Assembly: GCF_000969825.1 (NCBI RefSeq)
Contig: NZ_KQ033922.1
Coordinates: forward strand, 53,196 to 117,195
Reading direction: 5' to 3'
DNA from: Parabacteroides gordonii MS-1 = DSM 23371
GTDB lineage: Bacteria > Bacteroidota > Bacteroidia > Bacteroidales > Tannerellaceae
DNA length: 64,000 nt
How positions within the stretch are numbered: position 1 is the first letter of the stretch; the number at the start of each line of letters is the position of its first letter. The position numbers were made by a program, and so were the translations under genes. The notes under the pieces were generated by a model. That model worked only from the letters and a program-made list of their open reading frames with translations. It did not search any database and was not told where the DNA came from. This document shows positions 62,716 to 64,000 of this stretch, in pieces.

Positions 62716-64000
62716 TTAGAAGTAAAGAGTTTCATCGGGGAGTCCTTCCCACGGTTTTACGATTACCTCGATTTCAATATTCAAACCGGGATTATCGGGG
62801 TCGTCCGGATCGTCCGGATCATCTGGTCCGGGTGGATCGGGCGGGGTAGGCTCATCCGGGTCTTCGGGATCCGGATCAAATGGCGGTTCGTAGGGGATGT
62901 CTTTACCCAGGCCGTGGATATTGCGGATATGCAGTTTATAAACGTTATTCCGCACGATGGCATACTCCATAATACCTTTCGAAGGATGGTTGTTGTTGGA
63001 GTGGCGTATCCAGTGTGTATAGTAGCAGATCCCGTTGGCGTAGGTATGCAGCGCATAGCGTGCCAGCAATCGGCGGGTGTCTTTACCGTTTAGATTGATG
63101 GCGGGCGTTCCGTCGGTATTCGTGGAATAGCCGAATGTGGCATACATATAATTGTTCCAGTCGAGCAAAGCGGCTTCGGCTTCGGTGAGTTTGCTGGCGG
63201 TATCTTTGTCCTTCATTTGACGGTTCAGGTAACGGTTGTAGCCTGTCGGGTCGTTCTTTTTCATCCCTTCCGCCAGTGCTTTGACATCTCCCCAGGTTTT
63301 GCCAGCAAAGTTGTAAGTTACTACATTTGTACCGTTGCCGGAAAATGCGGTCATTGCAGCTTCGATAGACCCGTAGATTACGTCACCGAAAGAGAAGAAG
63401 GTAAACGCGTTGCCGTCGGCTCCGGCCTGTTCGGTGTTGTTTCCGGTAGCCGGGTTGTAAGCTATATATTTTTTAGGAACGTATACTGCCTTGAAAACGA
63501 CTCCGGTATTGATGTAAGGGGATTGTTCGGTTTTCGAGACGGTATTCTCTTTTGTGTAACCGATCCGGTACCAGTCTCCAACGCGTTCTCCCAATCCGGG
63601 CGCGAATTTCCAGTTGGCGGTAGAAGTGCCGTAGCCTGTGAAATAGTTTTCATACAAAGAAGATAATGCTTGTCCGGAGCCGGAGGGTCGGTCGGGGTTG
63701 AATACCAGGCGGTTGACGTTTGCCAGTGTCTTGATCCGGCTCCAAGGGTCGAGTACATAGTTAGTTTGGTGATCGCCCCATTCGGGAAGTTCCAGGCCGA
63801 GATACTCGAGTGTGTTTTCAGAGCCGTAGGAACCATCAGAGGCTGCTCCGATTATGCGTTTGAGCATGTAGGAACCGGCATTGAATTTGTTGACGATCAA
63901 TGCGCCGGCGATTGTTACGCTAGCTTCTCCCGTTGTTTGGTCTGCCACTTCGTAATAATCTCCAACTGTCCGGAAATCAACGCGAGCGGCATGCCGCCCC
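62716..64000 (-). CDS. Mfa1-like fimbrial major subunit, 5' part cut by window edge
   Basis: The frame stays open from 64000 to the stop at 62716, so about 428 residues of the C-terminal part are visible; the GTG at 63948 is not a likely start. The protein is beta-rich and ends in a Pro/Asp/Glu linker (PEDPDEPTPPDPPGPDDPDD and so on) and the strand IEIEVIVKPWEGL, the usual C-terminal donor/accessory strand style of Mfa1/FimA-type fimbrillins. ARVDFRTV near the visible start is also typical. It is the first visible gene of the fimbrial operon and probably encodes the shaft subunit. Confidence 0.7.
   Translation of the reverse strand, partial: GRHAARVDFRTVGDYYEVADQTTGEASVTIAGALIVNKFNAGSYMLKRIIGAASDGSYGSENTLEYLGLELPEWGDHQTNYVLDPWSRIKTLANVNRLVFNPDRPSGSGQALSSLYENYFTGYGTSTANWKFAPGLGERVGDWYRIGYTKENTVSKTEQSPYINTGVVFKAVYVPKKYIAYNPATGNNTEQAGADGNAFTFFSFGDVIYGSIEAAMTAFSGNGTNVVTYNFAGKTWGDVKALAEGMKKNDPTGYNRYLNRQMKDKDTASKLTEAEAALLDWNNYMYATFGYSTNTDGTPAINLNGKDTRRLLARYALHTYANGICYYTHWIRHSNNNHPSKGIMEYAIVRNNVYKLHIRNIHGLGKDIPYEPPFDPDPEDPDEPTPPDPPGPDDPDDPDDPDNPGLNIEIEVIVKPWEGLPDETLYF

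Overview
The window looks like a chromosome segment of a gut Bacteroidales bacterium, most likely Parabacteroides or a close relative. The signs are SusC/SusD pairs, a hybrid two-component regulator, Mfa/Fim-type fimbrial genes next to a protein with a type IX-like C-terminal signal, Bacteroidetes promoters (TAnnTTTG at -7, TTTG/TTG at -33), and almost no Shine-Dalgarno sites. The species is inferred from gene content only.

Layout. 1-8.6 kb: an AT-rich, all-minus-strand accessory region that ends at tRNA-Gly(CCC). It holds an integrase that lacks the first catalytic arginine, an unknown protein, a ParB-like protein, an SF2-like helicase, RadC, a tiny membrane protein, a short second recombinase and a small unknown gene. 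It is probably an integrated element whose left end lies outside the window. 8.7-15.3 kb: argB, a DUF1080 protein, and an operon of a tandem-ABC ATPase, a membrane protein and a haem-motif beta-propeller lipoprotein.

15.4-34 kb: the most notable system, an apparent SusC/SusD shufflon. One complete SusC gene (minus strand, 16903-20067) carries the only promoter, signal peptide and N-terminal domain. Two further SusC bodies (plus strand, 20651-23572 and 27374-30352) lack all three and begin at the same codon. All three share the identical 18-bp sequence AGTTCTGCAAAGACTCTG in the same reading frame; the copy in the complete gene is inverted relative to the other two. Recombination between copies would flip a promoter/N-terminus segment (0.8 kb or 7.5 kb) and join the same leader to a different transporter body with its own SusD partner. 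A complete tyrosine recombinase lies directly after the third cassette (32800-33963).

34-44 kb: housekeeping and sugar genes: rarA, a serC-serA-DUF1015 operon, DUF4833 and WbuC-type cupin genes, then a hybrid two-component sensor with a periplasmic sugar-binding domain followed by a PfkB-type sugar kinase (fructan-type arrangement). 44-49.7 kb: an AT-rich pair of secreted/TonB-plug genes, a SPOR lipoprotein and an S9 peptidase resembling DPP5. 49.7-54.4 kb: a GLUG-repeat surface protein, a second copy of a structured RNA also found at 0.47-0.75 kb, a 530-bp region bounded by long imperfect inverted repeats, and rluF. 54.5-64 kb: a fimbrial operon (minus strand) of Mfa1-like subunit (cut by the window edge), Mfa2/FimB-type anchor, minor subunit lipoprotein, and a 1883-residue secreted protein with a C-terminal sorting domain.

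All assignments come from reading the sequence and from remembered family motifs; no database search was run.
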